Shown here one piece after another: positions 8,111-10,053 of a stretch of DNA of 10,053 bases. Within the stretch, counting starts at the first letter, position 1. Every line of letters begins with the position of its first letter. The DNA is from Ichthyophonus hoferi (taxonomy: Eukaryota > Opisthokonta > Ichthyosporea > Ichthyophonida > Ichthyophonidae): the NCBI GenBank assembly GCA_002751075.1, contig NAOQ01000004.1, forward strand, positions 369,805 to 379,857. Reading direction: 5' to 3'. A model generated the notes under the pieces. It ran no database searches, was not told the DNA's origin, and saw only the letters and a list, made by a program, of their open reading frames with translations. A program made the translations under genes and the position numbers.

Positions 8111-8795
8111 TAACTGATCTATGGCTGAATAGCTTTATAACCTAAAGGAATCTGATTATTATAATAAACACTATAATTCATATACACATAAATATGATGC
8201 ACCACAGGATTCCATAGTGTATACTAACATGTATAATAATATTGCTATAAGTAACTAAGAAATGCCAAGTAAAATTGTATTTTATATATACCATACATAT
8301 ATTTCCTTTATTTTATGAAATCATATATAGAAGTCGGCCATACATACCTACGTACATCCAGTACTCCTTTTATTCGCTAATATATCAATATTATAGTAAT
8401 TTTGTATTGAAATAAGTATGAACTTTCGAAAATTAAAAGCAAGTCGTGCGTGTCTTAAGAATTCGTAAACAATTATATACCTCCCCTCTCCCAATATATA
8501 TTAAAAATATAAATGTAAAATGTAATTGGCCAAGACCAACACTAAACCCCAATGCCAATAGGCGTTCTACAGCTTAGCAAATCCCTAGTTATCTAATTAA
8601 CTAAACTAATTAAGGTTAGTTAACGGCAACTGTTTCATAGAACATGCTCCAGGGTTATGCGTAGAAAATTTCTGGCTCTCTTTGTGTATCTTGAATATGC
8701 CTCTTTTAAGAAGTCGATAGGTTTAAGAACATCTCATACATAGGCACTTTGATGTTTATGATCTTGAGATATAATCGGTAACGGGTACTTGTGAT
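8111..8795. other. Convergent intergenic region between cyclin H and the RING gene
   Basis: It should hold the 3' UTRs of both genes. No coding segment or clear repeat is seen. An imperfect hairpin-forming patch built on TAACTAA and TTAGTTA lies around 8600-8625. For the RING gene I see no decisive poly(A) signal; an AATAAA on the minus strand at 8374-8369 is possible but 420 bases from the stop. Confidence 0.7.
8163..8168 (+). promoter_or_regulatory. Probable poly(A) signal of cyclin H (AATAAA)
   Basis: A canonical AATAAA lies 53 nt after the cyclin H stop codon, a suitable place for a short 3' UTR. The surrounding sequence is AT-rich, so a chance match is possible. Confidence 0.5.
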
Positions 8796-9696
8796 TTACT
8801 TCCAATAGGATGAGGGAGTGTGGTCACGCGATGATTGTTGAATCGGAGGTAACTCGATTGTTGTTGGTCCAGGATCATGTAGTAATACAAAGGGATGTCT
8901 ACCATCCCTTACCTTCGAGAGATAGAGAGGATCACCCTATACATATATTACAGGTAGATATTTATAAATCAGTCAATATCAATGGCATGGTAGTTGTCAG
9001 TAGAGGTAGCTAGGAGGGGGGTACTAGGAGAGTCTTTTACTTGAGTCAAACAGACAGGACAGGAGGGATGGTTGCCTTTAAACCACTCGTTGATACAGTC
9101 TGCATGAAAGACTATGAGGGATAGTAGGTCAGTGAAGTAGTAGGATAGTGTAGTAATATGGTAGTAGGATAGTGTCGTAGTATGGTAGTATGTAGGTTAT
9201 ACAGAGAAGGGGAAAGGTGAAAGGAAAATCAAAGCCACGCATTAGCAGTATACCACAGACAATTATATTATATTATATTATATTATATAAATAAGGTGTT
9301 ACAGTCTGCCATCCTGGGAGCCTTTTATGTATTGGAATAATAATAATCATAATAATAATAATAATAATATGAGATGAAATGATATCATATAACATAACAT
9401 AATAGACATATAATACAATCTCATACCATACCCCAACATACCCTAAAACACACTATGCACTGGTAACTCTTACACTCACCATGGGAACAAGGCAGCCAAT
9501 GAAGTAAATCGCCCTGTATAAAATCATCCAAACATATCGGACAAGTGGTAGAGGCCATAACAGAGTCAGAAGAAAAATAGCTCTTAGCTGGGAGAGGCAT
9601 TAAACGTTTAGCTCTCTTATCCTCTGCGACTTGTACACATAACCGTAGAGCATAGTATAGTAGAAACACCGTCAGACCTACAGTGCCCCAGAATAC
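8796..9696 (-). CDS. Membrane-anchored RING-H2 E3 ubiquitin ligase, 3' part (5' exons outside window)
   Basis: RING-H2 domains recruit E2-ubiquitin; a helix before the RING suggests an endomembrane or plasma-membrane ligase. Minus-strand exons are 9696-9480, 9111-9041 and 8936-8796 (preferred model), or 9111-8969 as the last exon if the final intron is retained. The first visible exon opens with a hydrophobic segment (FWGTVGLTVFLLYYALRLCV) and then basic residues (DKRAKR). The RING begins CPICLDDF; zinc ligands follow C-x2-C-x14-C-x-H-x2-H-x2-C-x11-C-x2-C (LPCSHVFHADC, then CPVC), with the usual Trp in INEWF. Spacing equals that of RNF13/RNF167/Goliath PA-TM-RING ligases, but RNF24/RNF122-like proteins also fit. 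A splice splits V of SHVFH. The preferred tail begins GDPLYLSKVRDG and ends SSYWK. No start codon is visible; a GTG at 9669 lies inside an exon and is not the start. Confidence 0.85.
8937..9040 (-). other. RING gene last intron (104 nt), possibly retained
   Basis: Donor CAA|GTAAAAG follows the codons for CLTQ and acceptor TGTATAG precedes GGTGATCC; both sides are phase 0. A CTACTGAC branch-like motif lies inside. If unspliced, the frame runs on for 23 residues (beginning VKDSPSTPLL) to a TGA at 8971-8969. Confidence 0.55.
9137..9192. repeat. 24-bp tandem duplication (2.3 copies)
   Basis: Units at 9137-9160 and 9161-9184 both start GTAGTAGGATAGTGT and end in TATG; they differ at two positions. 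A partial third copy (GTAGTATG) follows. All lie within the RING gene intron. Confidence 0.85.
9261..9288. repeat. (TTATA)n microsatellite
   Basis: Five 5-bp units in the RING gene intron, the same word as the run in cyclin H intron 6. Confidence 0.85.
9340..9369. repeat. (AAT)n microsatellite
   Basis: About nine AAT/AAC-like units with one CAT interruption, in the RING gene intron. Confidence 0.85.
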
Positions 9697-10053
9697 CTGG
9701 TGGATAGATCAATAGGTGATTAGAATGCATGGTGGTATTAAACTATAGTGTTATTTTGCTGATGTAGCACGTTAGAATATAATATATGTAGCCACCATAC
9801 TACCTATCTATAATAGAATATAGTATTAGATCGTATGTATTATGATTATACGGTTAATGAATGCACTATGGTCGGCTCATGCATAAAGATTGGCAATACT
9901 CGCTAATGGCATAATAATAATCATAATATTATTACTATACTACTATTAGTGTTATTATTACGACTGTTATTATTACTATTATTACTGGTATTAATAACTA
10001 TTATTATTATTATTATTATTACTATTATTGCTACTACCATATTATTATTATAA
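9697..10053 (-). other. Upstream intron or 5' region of the RING gene
   Basis: The minus strand ends in CCACCAG at 9697, a good acceptor for the exon beginning at 9696, so at least its proximal part is intron. I find no convincing upstream coding exon before the window edge. Confidence 0.65.
9908..10053. repeat. Interrupted trinucleotide repeat (ATT/ATA), reaching the window edge
   Basis: About 145 bases made almost entirely of ATT, ACT and AAT triplets. The longest pure ATT run is near 10001-10020. The strand sense changes near 9930 (AAT-rich, then ATT-rich), so the two parts are partly complementary and could fold. It may continue beyond the window. Confidence 0.85.

Larger units (their letters stand above)
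9112..9479 (-). other. RING gene intron interrupting the RING-H2 domain
   Basis: Donor GTGAGTGT after the codons for LPCSH, acceptor CCCTCATAG, 368 nt, phase 1. It contains a 24-bp tandem duplication, a (TTATA)n run and an (AAT)n run. Confidence 0.9.

Noticed and set aside
9667-9669. GTG as a start codon for the RING protein
   Set aside because: It lies nine codons inside an exon that begins after a good acceptor (CCACCAG), and this eukaryotic gene has upstream exons outside the window.

Overview
The window is nuclear DNA from a eukaryote with many introns and AT-rich non-coding sequence. Three conserved housekeeping-type genes can be reconstructed by hand from splice sites and reading phase. 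All introns are GT-AG. Both visible start codons sit in an A(-3)/G(+4) context typical of animals, with in-frame stops just upstream. Three genes in 10 kb with introns of about 0.1-1 kb, and protein sequences close to animal families, suggest a compact animal or close animal relative. A sponge-like early-branching animal is my tentative guess; the sequence does not prove it. I saw no bacterial genes, CRISPR array, rRNA, tRNA or recognisable transposon.

Layout. (1) 566-2546, minus strand: 5' part of a NudC (nuclear distribution C) gene with four exons; its 3' exons lie beyond the left edge. (2) 2547-4031: divergent intergenic region with AT-rich low-complexity patches and a few CCAAT boxes. 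(3) 4032-8110, plus strand: a complete nine-exon cyclin H gene encoding 311 residues, whose introns carry several kinds of tandem repeat. (4) 8111-8795: convergent intergenic region with a cyclin H poly(A) signal. (5) 8796-9696, minus strand: 3' part of a membrane-anchored RING-H2 ubiquitin ligase gene resembling the RNF13/Goliath type; its 5' exons lie beyond the right edge. (6) 9697-10053: upstream sequence of that gene, ending in an interrupted ATT/ATA repeat.

The genes do not form a pathway. NudC is a dynein/LIS1 cofactor and HSP90-linked chaperone. Cyclin H is the regulatory subunit of CDK-activating kinase in TFIIH. The RING protein is expected to be an E3 ligase on endomembranes. I found no novel multi-gene system. 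The noteworthy material is in cyclin H introns: a 40-bp minisatellite that has copied the intron's own 3' splice site about seven times, a candidate 63-nt in-frame cassette exon, a candidate 34-nt poison exon, and an apparent excess of TGATTGG/CCAATCA words near intron ends. The RING gene also has two plausible C-terminal tails, depending on a 104-nt intron.
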